Source: an uncultured Mycoplasmatota bacterium
GTDB taxonomy: Bacteria; Bacillota_I; Bacilli_A; RF39; UBA660
Direction of reading: 5' to 3'
Assembly: GCA_900550255.1 (NCBI GenBank)
Contig: URQZ01000001.1
Location: 62,001 to 126,000 of the forward strand
Length of the DNA stretch: 64,000 nucleotides
Made by a program: the position numbers and the translations under genes. Below are positions 7,845 through 16,849 of the stretch, piece after piece (position 1 is the stretch's first letter; every line of letters starts with the position of its first letter). Below the pieces are notes generated by a model. That model did not search any database. It saw nothing but the letters and a program-made list of their open reading frames with translations, and had not been told where the DNA came from.

Positions 7845-9854
7845 ATTACTACATTTTATTTCATTCTTTTTTTCAACTAACATACTATTACATTCTGGGC
7901 ACAACTCTCCAGTTGGTTTATCCCAATATGCAGTTTTACATTTTGGATAATTATTACATCCATAAAAAATCTTACCTCTACGACTTTTCTTTTCAATAAT
8001 TTTACCATCACAATTTGGACAATCAATTATTTCTTTTTCTTCCTTTTTTTCAGTTTTAATATATTTACATTCTGGAAAATTACTACATGCTATAAATTCT
8101 CCATAACGTCCTTTTCTTTTTACAAGAGGATGACCACAATTTGGACAATCTTCTCCTACCTCTTCTGGTGGTTTCTTCTCCATTTTATCAAAGGCTTCTT
8201 CAACTGCTGGTTCAAAGTCTTTAAAGAATTTTTCTAAGGTTTCATACCATACTAGTTTTCCTTCAGCGATTTTATCTAAATCCGTTTCCATGTTTGCTGT
8301 ATATTCTACATTTATAATATGGCTAAAAAATTCTTGTAATTTATCTGTTACTTCAAACCCAATTTCTGTTGGAACAAATTTTTTTTCTTCAATATTTACA
8401 TATCCTCTATCTTTTATATTACCCATAATTGTTGCATATGTACTAGGTCTTCCTATTCCAAGTTCTTCCATTGCTTTAACAAGTTTTGCTTCTGTATATC
8501 TAGCTGGTGGTTGTGTGAAATGTTGTTCTTTAGTAATTTCTTTAGAAACCAATACATTTGATTTATAATCATCTAATGGTGGTAAAATCCTGTCTTTAGT
8601 ATCTTCATAATCCTTATAGACATTTAAATAACCATCAAAAGTAATTACACTACCAGTTGCTTTAAATTGATAATTATTATTATCTAATACAATAGTTGTA
8701 TTATTTGTTTTAGCCTCACTCATTAAAGATGCAAGAGCACGATAATATATTAAACGGTATAATTTATATTCATCATCTGATAGATATGGCTTTACACTAA
8801 TAGGATCACGTTTTATGCTAGTTGGTCTAATAGCTTCATGAGCATCTTGAACATTTTCTTTTTTCTTAGCAACTTTAACTCGTCCTACATATTCACTTCC
8901 ATATTTATTTTTAATAAAAGTTAATGTTTCATTTACGAAATCATTAGAAAGACGTGTTGAATCAGTACGCATGTAAGTTATAAGACCCACTGTTTCATCT
9001 GCAAGTTCAATACCTTCATATAATTTTTGAGCAATACTCATTATCTTTCGAGCATTCATATTTAACTTAGTGGATGCTACTTGTTGTAAAGTACTAGTTG
9101 TAAATGGCATTGGGCTATTTTTTTTCTTTTCTTTTTTATCAATACTATCTATTGTAAAAGAATTAGTTATTTTATCTAATATTTCATTTGCTTCTACTTC
9201 ACTTTTAATTTCTATTTTTTTATGGTTGTAATTAAATAGTTCAGCTTCCATCTCATTAAATAAAGCCGTAATAGTCCAATATTCTTCTGCTTTAAAGTTT
9301 TGTCTTTCACGTTCACGATCAACAATTAGTTTTAAAGCAACACTTTGTACACGACCAGCACTAGATCCACTTGTTTTTGACTGCATTAATTTACTTAATC
9401 TAAATCCTATAATTCTATCTAAGATTCTTCTTGTTTCTTGTGAATTAACTAAATCTTTATCAATTTCACGAGGATGTTTTAAAGCATCTATAATAGCATT
9501 TTTAGTAACTTCATTAAAAACGATACGTTTTGAATTTTCTTCATTTAAACCAAGTACATCATAAAGATGATAACTAATAGCTTCCCCTTCACGATCGGGG
9601 TCAGTTGCTAGATAAACAAAATCTGATTTTTCACAATCTTTTTTAAGACTATCAACATCTTTTTTCTTTCCTCTAATTATTTTATAATTTGGTTTAAAAT
9701 GATCTTCTATATCGACACCAAGTCCAAATTTACCAGTCGTTGCAAGATCTCTAATATGACCTTTAGAGGATACTACTTTATAATCTGTACCTAAATATTT
9801 TTCAATTGTTTTTGATTTACTAGGTGATTCCACTATTACTAATTTCTTAGGCAT
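7827..9854 (-). CDS. topA: DNA topoisomerase I (type IA)
   Basis: The enzyme relaxes negative supercoils through a transient 5'-phosphotyrosine link. All parts are present in 675 aa: a TOPRIM domain (VESPSKSKTIEKYLG at 8 and the DPDREGE metal motif near 86), the SxxAGRVQS stretch, the active-site GLITYMRTDSTRL with Tyr near 292, and GIGRPSTYA. Three C-terminal Cys4 zinc ribbons start near residue 575 (CPNC...C...C, CPNC...C...C, CPEC...CSNC). The length is usual for Firmicutes TopA. It has its own terminator. Confidence 0.98.
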   Translation of the reverse strand: MPKKLVIVESPSKSKTIEKYLGTDYKVVSSKGHIRDLATTGKFGLGVDIEDHFKPNYKIIRGKKKDVDSLKKDCEKSDFVYLATDPDREGEAISYHLYDVLGLNEENSKRIVFNEVTKNAIIDALKHPREIDKDLVNSQETRRILDRIIGFRLSKLMQSKTSGSSAGRVQSVALKLIVDRERERQNFKAEEYWTITALFNEMEAELFNYNHKKIEIKSEVEANEILDKITNSFTIDSIDKKEKKKNSPMPFTTSTLQQVASTKLNMNARKIMSIAQKLYEGIELADETVGLITYMRTDSTRLSNDFVNETLTFIKNKYGSEYVGRVKVAKKKENVQDAHEAIRPTSIKRDPISVKPYLSDDEYKLYRLIYYRALASLMSEAKTNNTTIVLDNNNYQFKATGSVITFDGYLNVYKDYEDTKDRILPPLDDYKSNVLVSKEITKEQHFTQPPARYTEAKLVKAMEELGIGRPSTYATIMGNIKDRGYVNIEEKKFVPTEIGFEVTDKLQEFFSHIINVEYTANMETDLDKIAEGKLVWYETLEKFFKDFEPAVEEAFDKMEKKPPEEVGEDCPNCGHPLVKRKGRYGEFIACSNFPECKYIKTEKKEEKEIIDCPNCDGKIIEKKSRRGKIFYGCNNYPKCKTAYWDKPTGELCPECNSMLVEKKNEIKCSNCDFKK

Positions 9855-9910
9855 AATCCACTTCCTTTTTATCTAGTACATTTATACACTATTAATTTTT
9901 AGTTGTCAAA

Positions 9911-10855
9911 TTATTTTACAAATTCTCTTCCACATCGACTACCCCAAGCATCGATTAATTTATCATCTTTATATATTTTTAATATTTCACAATTATTAGA
10001 GCATTTATTACACTCCATTCCAATGGTATCAAATTTAACATTCTTTATATTTAAATCATATTTTTTATTTATTTTATTATTTTTAGCTAAAATGGCTATT
10101 CCTAAAGCTCCCATTAAATGACTATCTTGATCAACTATTACTTCGTGTTTTAACACTTCTTCAAAGTATTTTTTAACACCATCATTTTTACTTACACCAC
10201 CTTGAAAAACAATTGGTCCATATATTTTTTTACCTTTTCCAACATTGTTTAAATAGTTTAGAACAATGCTTTTACAAAGACCAGCTATAATATCTTCTTT
10301 TTGATATCCAACTTGTGCCTTATGAATTAAATCTGATTCCGCAAACACAGTACATCTCGCAGCTATTTTAACTGGATTTTTACTTTTTAATGCCATTTTA
10401 CCAAAGTCTTTAATATCAATTCCTAATCTTTTAGCTTGACTTGATAAAAAAGAACCTGTTCCTGCTGCACATAATGTATTCATTGAATAATCAGTTATAA
10501 TACCATTATTTAAAATAATCATTTTTGAATCTTGACCACCAATTTCTAAAATTGTTCTTACATCTGGATATTTAGATAAAGTTCCAACAGCATGTGCCGT
10601 TATTTCGTTTTTGACAACATTTGCATCTAACATTAATCCTATCAGTTTTCTAGCACTTCCTGTTGTTCCAATTCCTTTTATTACATAGTCATCTACTAAT
10701 CCTTCCTTAAGGCCATTTATTAATTTTTCTGTTGCTTTTATTGGATTTCCTTCTGTCCATATATATAATGATCTAATTATGTGGTTATTTTCATCTATAA
10801 TTACGCCTTTCGTTGAAATAGAACCTATATCAATTCCTAGATAACAATTTTTCAT
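9911..10855 (-). CDS. BadF/HgdC-type acyl-CoA dehydratase activase
   Basis: This is an ASKHA-fold ATPase of 314 aa: GIDIGSISTKG (phosphate 1), GIGTTGSARKLIG, EIGGQDSKMI (phosphate 2/connect) and CAAGTGSF. The two Cys that hold the dimer-bridging [4Fe-4S] cluster in HgdC appear in matching places, CAAGTGSF (near 129) and AARCTVFAESD (near 168). An extra Cys-rich tail (ECNKCSNNCEILK, later SRCG) suggests another metal site, as in the fused activase-related proteins. Such activases push one electron into a dehydratase with ATP. It overlaps the upstream gene by 26 bp and ends a three-gene operon. Confidence 0.9.
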   Translation of the reverse strand: MKNCYLGIDIGSISTKGVIIDENNHIIRSLYIWTEGNPIKATEKLINGLKEGLVDDYVIKGIGTTGSARKLIGLMLDANVVKNEITAHAVGTLSKYPDVRTILEIGGQDSKMIILNNGIITDYSMNTLCAAGTGSFLSSQAKRLGIDIKDFGKMALKSKNPVKIAARCTVFAESDLIHKAQVGYQKEDIIAGLCKSIVLNYLNNVGKGKKIYGPIVFQGGVSKNDGVKKYFEEVLKHEVIVDQDSHLMGALGIAILAKNNKINKKYDLNIKNVKFDTIGMECNKCSNNCEILKIYKDDKLIDAWGSRCGREFVK

Positions 10856-11918
10856 TTTTTCTCCTCATTTCTATCATATCGTAAAAAGCTTCACATCTTG
10901 TTTTTATTCCTACTTCTGATGTATTGGCATCAAAAGAGAAAAAGATAACTGGTACATCATATTTTTTACATATTTTATTAATTATTGGCATAGCACCGAT
11001 TTCTGGTGTACAAAAGGAAGCTTTTATATGAATAATTCCATCATAATTATGTTCACATAGGTATTTTGCATGAGCTACATTATCAGCAGCATCTGCACCC
11101 ATTTTATATTTAATATAATCTTTTGAGTACTTCAAGTATTTTTTGATTTTTTTACTTTTTTCAAATAAGAGATAATGTACATTAGTATATCTTTTTACTT
11201 CCATTCCATATTTAGCTAATTCTATTTCAAGGTTATAATTGGAATATGGTTCCATTAAAGTATATAGTTCACCAATTATTCCAACCCTTATTGGATTATT
11301 AGGTTTATTAGTTTTAATTTTTTTAAATTCTCTTTTATATTTTCTATATATTTTATATAAATGGATTAATCCTTTTGTTTTACTAAATTCTCTTAGCATT
11401 TTTTTATTTAAATTTTCAAAACTGTTTTTTTCTTGTTCAAATCCTATATTTAGTCTTATATAATTATCTATTTTATCCATATATTTAATCATTTTTGATG
11501 CAATAAAAAGGTAATAAAATCCTTTTATAGGATTAAATTTTTTATCTATTTCTTTTAAATATTTACATATTTTTTTTAAATCTGTTCTTCCTTGACTAAT
11601 TAAATTTATATAAGTAAATTCGTATCCTAAATCTTTTAAGATTTGTTCTTGTAATTCAGCATAGTATCCATATTTACATCCACCTCCTGCTTGAAATAAA
11701 ATGTTTGCTCCATTATCTAAGGCTTCAATCATTGTTCCTAATGTATATTTAAAAGGAGTACATACGAAATCTGGGCTATATTTTGTACCTAGTTCAATTG
11801 TTTTTGAAGTTATTTTAGGAGCTGTCATTATTTCAGCATCAATTATATGGTTAAATAGATAATTTGCAACTATGTAATAATTTCCCATATGGGGAAAACT
11901 AATTTTCGGCTTTTGCAA
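10830..11918 (-). CDS. 2-hydroxyacyl-CoA dehydratase D-component-like protein
   Basis: This is a 362-aa member of the HgdB/FldB-like family. Conserved Cys-bearing motifs are seen: SPDFVCTPFK (near 58), GGGCKYGYYAE, KASFCTPEIG near 302, and the family's closing pattern FSFDANTSEVGIKTRCEAF. These Cys usually hold [4Fe-4S] clusters. It overlaps both neighbours (20 bp upstream, 26 bp downstream), which signals strict co-expression. In other Firmicutes the same parts are fused with the activase in one protein of about 1,400 aa whose substrate is unknown, so a role in 2-hydroxyacid fermentation should not be assumed. Confidence 0.85.
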   Translation of the reverse strand: MQKPKISFPHMGNYYIVANYLFNHIIDAEIMTAPKITSKTIELGTKYSPDFVCTPFKYTLGTMIEALDNGANILFQAGGGCKYGYYAELQEQILKDLGYEFTYINLISQGRTDLKKICKYLKEIDKKFNPIKGFYYLFIASKMIKYMDKIDNYIRLNIGFEQEKNSFENLNKKMLREFSKTKGLIHLYKIYRKYKREFKKIKTNKPNNPIRVGIIGELYTLMEPYSNYNLEIELAKYGMEVKRYTNVHYLLFEKSKKIKKYLKYSKDYIKYKMGADAADNVAHAKYLCEHNYDGIIHIKASFCTPEIGAMPIINKICKKYDVPVIFFSFDANTSEVGIKTRCEAFYDMIEMRRKNEKLLSRN

Positions 11919-12825
11919 GTTTTTTACTCCTTTCTTTTACTACATCAATAAAGCTTTCAAGTCTTGTTTCAAATCCTGTTAAACTATCTATATCATCTAT
12001 TATTAAATTAAGGGTTGGTATTTTTATTTTTCGAATTGCGAGTTCGTTTACTAAACTATCTGGTCCACAAGGAAAGGTTGAAAAGAAAATAATTCCATCT
12101 ATTTTTTTTATTAATCTAGGGATACATCCTATTATTTCTTTATTATGTTTCCAATAAAGTGTTTTAGATATTTTTTTACTTTCTGCATTAGCAATTTCTT
12201 TATTAAATAAATCACTATATATAACATCAACTTCCATATCATTTAAAATCTTAATTATTGGTTTTCCAATATATTCATCTCTTGTATTATAAGGATGTCC
12301 AACAATTAGTATTTTAGTTTTTGATGAACTTAATTTTTTTAAGTTATTTTTAATTAGTTTATGTTCTATTTTTTTTATTTTTTCTTTTGTTTCTTTATAT
12401 GTTTTTTTGGCTTTATTTTTAGAAATTCCTAGTTTTTCTACCATATTTACTATTGCTTTTTCTTCAGTTTCATTATTTGTATTTTCAACGTTATAGTTTA
12501 AAATATTTATGTCAAAAAGGTTATTTATAATATCATATGTAGCTAAAAAATTAGTACATGTTTGATTATCATATCCAAAATTATCAATTCTTGGAATTAA
12601 AATGTAATCACATTTTCCTTTTAGATATGCAACATGTCCAATATAATTTTTTAAGGACAAACACATTTCATCATAAGAATATTTTAGTCCTAAATTCATA
12701 ATTTCTTTATTTGTTTTAGGACTTAATACAATTTCAAATCCTAATTTTTCTAAAAATAATTTCCAAAAATTTCCATAGTAATAAAAATATAAACTTCTTG
12801 GTATTCCTATTTTAATCTTGTCCAT
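11899..12825 (-). CDS. DUF2229-like acyl-CoA dehydratase activase-related protein
   Basis: The 308-aa protein begins KIGIPRSLYFYYYGNFWKLF, the typical opening of the DUF2229 segment of activase-related fusions. It also has YSYDEMCLSLKNYIGH, GHPYNTRDEYIGKPI, and STFPCGPDSLVNE followed by a second half that resembles the D-component end (ETRLESFIDVV). It is the first gene of the three-gene operon and overlaps the next by 20 bp. The three products together match, in pieces, the domains of the large fused protein known elsewhere. RBS AGGTGATAAC. Confidence 0.85.
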   Translation of the reverse strand: MDKIKIGIPRSLYFYYYGNFWKLFLEKLGFEIVLSPKTNKEIMNLGLKYSYDEMCLSLKNYIGHVAYLKGKCDYILIPRIDNFGYDNQTCTNFLATYDIINNLFDINILNYNVENTNNETEEKAIVNMVEKLGISKNKAKKTYKETKEKIKKIEHKLIKNNLKKLSSSKTKILIVGHPYNTRDEYIGKPIIKILNDMEVDVIYSDLFNKEIANAESKKISKTLYWKHNKEIIGCIPRLIKKIDGIIFFSTFPCGPDSLVNELAIRKIKIPTLNLIIDDIDSLTGFETRLESFIDVVKERSKKLAKAEN

Positions 12826-12911
12826 GTTATCACCTATATAATATTATTATTAAATTTAATTTTTATGAATATAAATATTTTTTATGTTCAAAATATTATT
12901 AGGGTGATAAA

Positions 12912-13079
12912 ATGAAAGACAACGAACAAACAATTAAATGTTCTGTTCATGATTGCAAACATTGTGATTGTGATGATAATAAGTGCAAACTTGATAAAAT
13001 TAAGGTTTGTAATTGCAATGGTGATGGTGGTAAAGAAACCACTATGTGTGATAGTTATAAAGAAAAAAAACAAGATTAA
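12912..13079 (+). CDS. DUF1540-type Cys-rich miniprotein, 55 aa
   Basis: This plus-strand frame starts at the ATG at 12912 behind AGGGTGATAAA. Its nine Cys follow the DUF1540 layout: CSVHDCKHCDCDD, then NKCKLDKIKVCNCN, and a final TTMCDSY. The Cys spacing suggests a small metal-binding knuckle. Members are common in Clostridia and Bacilli, and their function is not established. It is convergent with the lipoprotein gene and shares a terminator with it. The longer frames on the opposite strand are shadows. Confidence 0.8.
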   Translation: MKDNEQTIKCSVHDCKHCDCDDNKCKLDKIKVCNCNGDGGKETTMCDSYKEKKQD

Positions 13080-13094
13080 AATGTTCTTGTTTTT
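13068..13094. terminator. Bidirectional terminator
   Basis: AAACAAGA and TCTTGTTT form the stem with A-runs on the left and T-runs on the right. It therefore serves both the DUF1540 gene and the convergent lipoprotein gene. Confidence 0.8.
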
Positions 13095-13464
13095 ATTTTG
13101 TAGTTTTATATTTAATTTTTGTGACAGTTGAATACTGTACATCAGTATTTATTTCAAAGTTAGTTGACATATTTTTATCTACTTTTTGTCCACCTGGATT
13201 CTCTATATCGACAATTTTTAGATTATCTTTATTTATTAAACTAATATAGAATAGTGGTACTTTTTCCGTTTTTTCCGAGGTGTTCTTCAATGATATATTT
13301 AGTTTTAAACTACCATCAACATTTTCAGTTTTAGTTTCCTTTACCTCAAAAACACCAATTTTTTGAATTTTTTTATCATCAACACTTTTTTTATTAGAAC
13401 AACTACAAGCACTTGTTAAAGAAAATAAAATAATTGCACATATAATTAATAATTTATTTTTCAT
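13093..13464 (-). CDS. Putative lipoprotein with FxLYD-like domain
   Basis: The 123-aa product has a signal peptide with a Cys near residues 20-22 (TSACSC) that may be lipidated. It is followed by one beta-rich domain: GSLKLNISLKNTSEKTEKVPLF and a later VDKNMSTNFEIN stretch. This pattern of a variable C-terminal Ig-like sandwich about 85 aa long resembles FxLYD-type domains; the assignment is by pattern only. The start overlaps the end of the upstream gene by 11 bp, so it is part of the same unit. Confidence 0.65.
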   Translation of the reverse strand: MKNKLLIICAIILFSLTSACSCSNKKSVDDKKIQKIGVFEVKETKTENVDGSLKLNISLKNTSEKTEKVPLFYISLINKDNLKIVDIENPGGQKVDKNMSTNFEINTDVQYSTVTKIKYKTTK

Positions 13465-14203
13465 TTTTTTCCTCCTTAATAAAATTAATTGTTTTTAACC
13501 TTTTTTCAATTGTCTTTAAAGATGCATTACTAATAACTAATTTTTCTTTGTTATTTTTAAAAACTATTATACATGGTAAATTTTCACTTTCAAAAGAATA
13601 ATTGACATCTACATTTTTAAATAAAAATGGTTCGAATGAATAAAACTTAAATTTATATTTATTACTTAAATTATATACTTTTTTTCTTAATTCTATTGAA
13701 TTATTATCTCCATTTTCAATGATTACCAAATTATCTAAATTTTCACTTATAGTTTGATTAAATTTTTTAGAATATAAAATTTCATATAAATTATTTTTAT
13801 CAATTAAATTATTATTTTTTAAAAACTCATATATTTTTTCTTTATCCGAAATATCTTCAGAAAAAATAGAATTATTTTTTTTAAAAACTTGAAGAATTGG
13901 TTTATAAAAATATACTAAATCTTTGTCTTTTTGTTTTAACTTTTTGTAATTTTTCTTTCTGCCTTTCAAATCAAAATATTTAATTTTTAAATTATAAACT
14001 TCATTATAATATTTTAATTCTTCAATGCTAGAATAAAAAGAAGAAAAGTATTGCTCACTTGAATCATAGATAAACAAAATATCATTTTCTTCTATACTAT
14101 CGACATTTTTATAAAATTGCTTTCTTTTTTCTAAACAAACGCAAAATATAACTATAATAACAATGAAGATAAAAATTACAATTTTTTTTTTATTAATTTC
14201 CAT
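13454..14203 (-). CDS. Membrane-anchored protein, possible thioredoxin-like domain
   Basis: One N-terminal anchor (Lys-rich, then an Ile/Val-rich helix) is followed by about 220 aa outside. The C-terminal part LPCIIVFKNNKEKLVIS followed by a helix looks like the cis-Pro half of a thioredoxin fold, and a FYSSIEELKYYNEV stretch would be the first helix. No CxxC is present, so redox activity is not expected if the fold is right. The start at 14203 places the anchor at the N-terminus; an upstream ATG at 14221 overlaps the pilin-headed gene by 29 bp. No clear RBS is seen, so coupling to that gene is likely. Confidence 0.55.
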   Translation of the reverse strand: MEINKKKIVIFIFIVIIVIFCVCLEKRKQFYKNVDSIEENDILFIYDSSEQYFSSFYSSIEELKYYNEVYNLKIKYFDLKGRKKNYKKLKQKDKDLVYFYKPILQVFKKNNSIFSEDISDKEKIYEFLKNNNLIDKNNLYEILYSKKFNQTISENLDNLVIIENGDNNSIELRKKVYNLSNKYKFKFYSFEPFLFKNVDVNYSFESENLPCIIVFKNNKEKLVISNASLKTIEKRLKTINFIKEEKNEK

Positions 14204-16778
14204 CTTTATCATAACTTTCATTTACATAAATATATGGTCTGTAATAAAAATACTTGGTTGTAGATGAAACTGTTGAATATCCAACATTACGACAGTTCGA
14301 ATCTGAACTATTATTATATGTACGAACATATCCATATGTTGAATTAGCAACTTTCGTTGATGAAGATTTACCAGCCGCATGTACTTCTGTATATGTACGG
14401 GTAACTGAATTGGATGTGCCTCCAAATTTATGATTTAATTTATATGTAAAATTGTTAGATCCAGCAACAAATTCAATAGAACTATAATTACCACCACAAG
14501 GGATAACTATTAAATGTCCAGTATCTAGAATATTATTACCAGTATCTGATCCAGGAACTAATGTATCAGTATTATATGTAAAATCATATTCATATGATTG
14601 TCCAAAGAATGATAATCTATTTTTATGATCTATATGCGGGTTAACTGTAAGTCTTTTATAATATGCACTTCCATACCAATCTGTTTTAGTTGTTGTACCA
14701 TTATATGAAAAATTGGTTTCGCTATTATTTGGGTATATTGTTTGACCACTTATATAACTTTTACTTACATAGGTTTTAGAATACTTAGAAATCATTTCCG
14801 TTGTGTCGGGATGACTAGTTTTATATGTAGTCCCAGCGGCACCAGTTAACATAAAGTTATTATCATCTTGTTCATATTCTGTATAGCCAGTAGGAACCAC
14901 AACTGTTCCAGAACCAATCCAATATGGACTACTTAAATCTGAATAATAATTATAACCATTATTTCCACTATCACTAGTTATACAATTACCATTTTGTTTA
15001 AATATTCCACCATTATTACAATCTTTCTTAATAAGACTATTAGAAGCCATGTAACCGTATGGAAGACTTTGATCATTTAAATATGTATTTGCATAATTAT
15101 AGTCATTACCACCAGAAGTATATCCAGCTACATTTGCAGCTATCAAAGTCAAATATGATCCTTTAGATGATCCACTATCATTTATAACATACCAATCTTT
15201 TGTTCCATATTTTATTTTAGAACCTTTAGTACGATTAGCAGCTCTAATACCAATATAAGTAGTAGTTGATATTTTATTACTACACTTTTCGTTTCCGGCT
15301 TTATCTACAGCACATATATAATATTTATAAGTATTATTAGTTTGTGTATTTATTGAATATGTATTAGAACTAGAACTTAATATTACAGACTCATATTTAG
15401 TAGAACTATTCCCCATCGCTGTAGTATCAATATAGTTTAAAACATAATGATTAACACCCGATTCTGAATCACTTGAAGAATATTTAAAATCTATACTTCT
15501 ACCATAATTTTTAGCACTAATAGTTGGTGTATTAGGAGCTACTGTATCAACTAATACATTAAATTTATCACTAGTAGCTGTTTTCCCTGATTTTGAAGTT
15601 ACTTTTACTTTATAATTACCACTTTCTTTAGCTAAATATGTGCTACTTGTTGCTCCACTAATTATTGCACCATCTTTATACCATTGATATGTATAACTAC
15701 TCTTATAACCAGATACAGCTGCTCCCTCTTTAATATTTGCTTTTAGTGTAACATTTTTATTAGACCATCCCTGAGTATAATTCGTAGCAGTAATACTAAC
15801 ACTTTCTGGGTTTGTATCTTTTATTACTTTTTTACTACACGAACTTTTCTTATTATCCGATGTTTTTACATATCCATATAACGTAGTTGTTCCATTTTTA
15901 GTTACAGTAAAATTTGAAGTGCCAAAACCACTTGTAGTTTTATTACCATAAGATGGGGTTGAAGATGTAACAATGTCAGAATAACTAATAGGTAATACCT
16001 TAACAGACGAAGTTTTCATAATAACTTTTACATTCGTTTTATAATATGGAGAATTTCCTTTAGTTCCTTCCAATAATTGTAATATACACGTTGGTGTATC
16101 TTCCAAGATAGGCTCAGTCGTTTTTTTAGCAATGTTAAATCTTCCAGCTTCATTAGTTGCTTTACTTTGAATAGTATATTTCTTTTCAAAATTAATTCCA
16201 GTAAATTTCTTACTAATTTGCCACTTACTCCAATTATTAGATCCAGCTTCTTTTATCCTATAAAGTTCTTCTTTTATGTCAGATCCTTCATCAAACCAGT
16301 CTATATCTACCACTAATGATGAACCATCATCTTCATATTGATATCCAAAATTAGTAAATTTAGGTATAGAATAATCAGCACTTTTATCAATTTCAGTTAT
16401 TTTATCATCATCATAACAACCTTCTTTTTGGTAATTTTTTTTCTTTGATATTGCATGAATATAATTACATTGTTGTTCACTGTCATAACAAACATAACTA
16501 TTTTCTAATGAAAAAGCATTTTCCTTATTTTTTAAATTAAGGTCTTCTAACTTTACCAATTCCTCTTCACAATCAGGTAACCTTTTTAATCCTTGTTTCA
16601 AAAGATAATCTTCTGTATTTTTCTTTACTAATTCGACAGATATTTCAAAAGATCTTTTTTCAGCTTTTTTTACTTGAACTAGTATTATAGGTACAGTAAT
16701 TGTCATTATTATTGACAATATAACAATCACAGCCAAAAGTTCTACTAAAGTAAAACCAATTTTCTTTTTATTTTTCAT
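14193..16778 (-). CDS. Giant pilin-headed surface protein with Ig-like domains
   Basis: The 861-aa product starts with a full class III prepilin signal (MKNKKKIGFTLVELLAVIVI). Beyond the pilin helix lies a Cys-bearing segment (60-130), then beta-rich repeats. An Ig-like unit sits around 325-410 (YTYQWYKDGAIISGATSSTY, SGNYKVKVTSKSGK) and an FN3-like unit around 411-505 (TAPNTPTISAKNYGRSIDFKY region, ending YICAVDKAGNE). The C-terminal 350 aa open with KIKYGTKDWYVIND and are rich in Tyr, Asn, Ser and Thr, similar to DUF6273-type domains. It is far longer than ordinary pilins. It could be a tip adhesin placed by a pilin-like machine. It heads a unit with the two genes downstream. Confidence 0.8.
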   Translation of the reverse strand: MKNKKKIGFTLVELLAVIVILSIIMTITVPIILVQVKKAEKRSFEISVELVKKNTEDYLLKQGLKRLPDCEEELVKLEDLNLKNKENAFSLENSYVCYDSEQQCNYIHAISKKKNYQKEGCYDDDKITEIDKSADYSIPKFTNFGYQYEDDGSSLVVDIDWFDEGSDIKEELYRIKEAGSNNWSKWQISKKFTGINFEKKYTIQSKATNEAGRFNIAKKTTEPILEDTPTCILQLLEGTKGNSPYYKTNVKVIMKTSSVKVLPISYSDIVTSSTPSYGNKTTSGFGTSNFTVTKNGTTTLYGYVKTSDNKKSSCSKKVIKDTNPESVSITATNYTQGWSNKNVTLKANIKEGAAVSGYKSSYTYQWYKDGAIISGATSSTYLAKESGNYKVKVTSKSGKTATSDKFNVLVDTVAPNTPTISAKNYGRSIDFKYSSSDSESGVNHYVLNYIDTTAMGNSSTKYESVILSSSSNTYSINTQTNNTYKYYICAVDKAGNEKCSNKISTTTYIGIRAANRTKGSKIKYGTKDWYVINDSGSSKGSYLTLIAANVAGYTSGGNDYNYANTYLNDQSLPYGYMASNSLIKKDCNNGGIFKQNGNCITSDSGNNGYNYYSDLSSPYWIGSGTVVVPTGYTEYEQDDNNFMLTGAAGTTYKTSHPDTTEMISKYSKTYVSKSYISGQTIYPNNSETNFSYNGTTTKTDWYGSAYYKRLTVNPHIDHKNRLSFFGQSYEYDFTYNTDTLVPGSDTGNNILDTGHLIVIPCGGNYSSIEFVAGSNNFTYKLNHKFGGTSNSVTRTYTEVHAAGKSSSTKVANSTYGYVRTYNNSSDSNCRNVGYSTVSSTTKYFYYRPYIYVNESYDKDGN

Positions 16779-16849
16779 AACAAATCACTCTACCCTTCAT
16801 TAGTCAAATTATAACAAATATTGTTAAAATAAGCAACAAAATTGTTTCC

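Noticed and set aside
8290..8568. Plus-strand open frame within topA
   Set aside because: Shadow of topA, whose motifs are complete on the other strand.
12888..13142. 84-codon minus-strand frame
   Set aside because: It is antisense to the DUF1540 gene, whose Cys pattern and RBS are convincing; the product would be a low-complexity hydrophobic chain.
14222..14425. 67-codon frame inside the 861-aa gene
   Set aside because: Alternative frame of a clearly coding region, without RBS.
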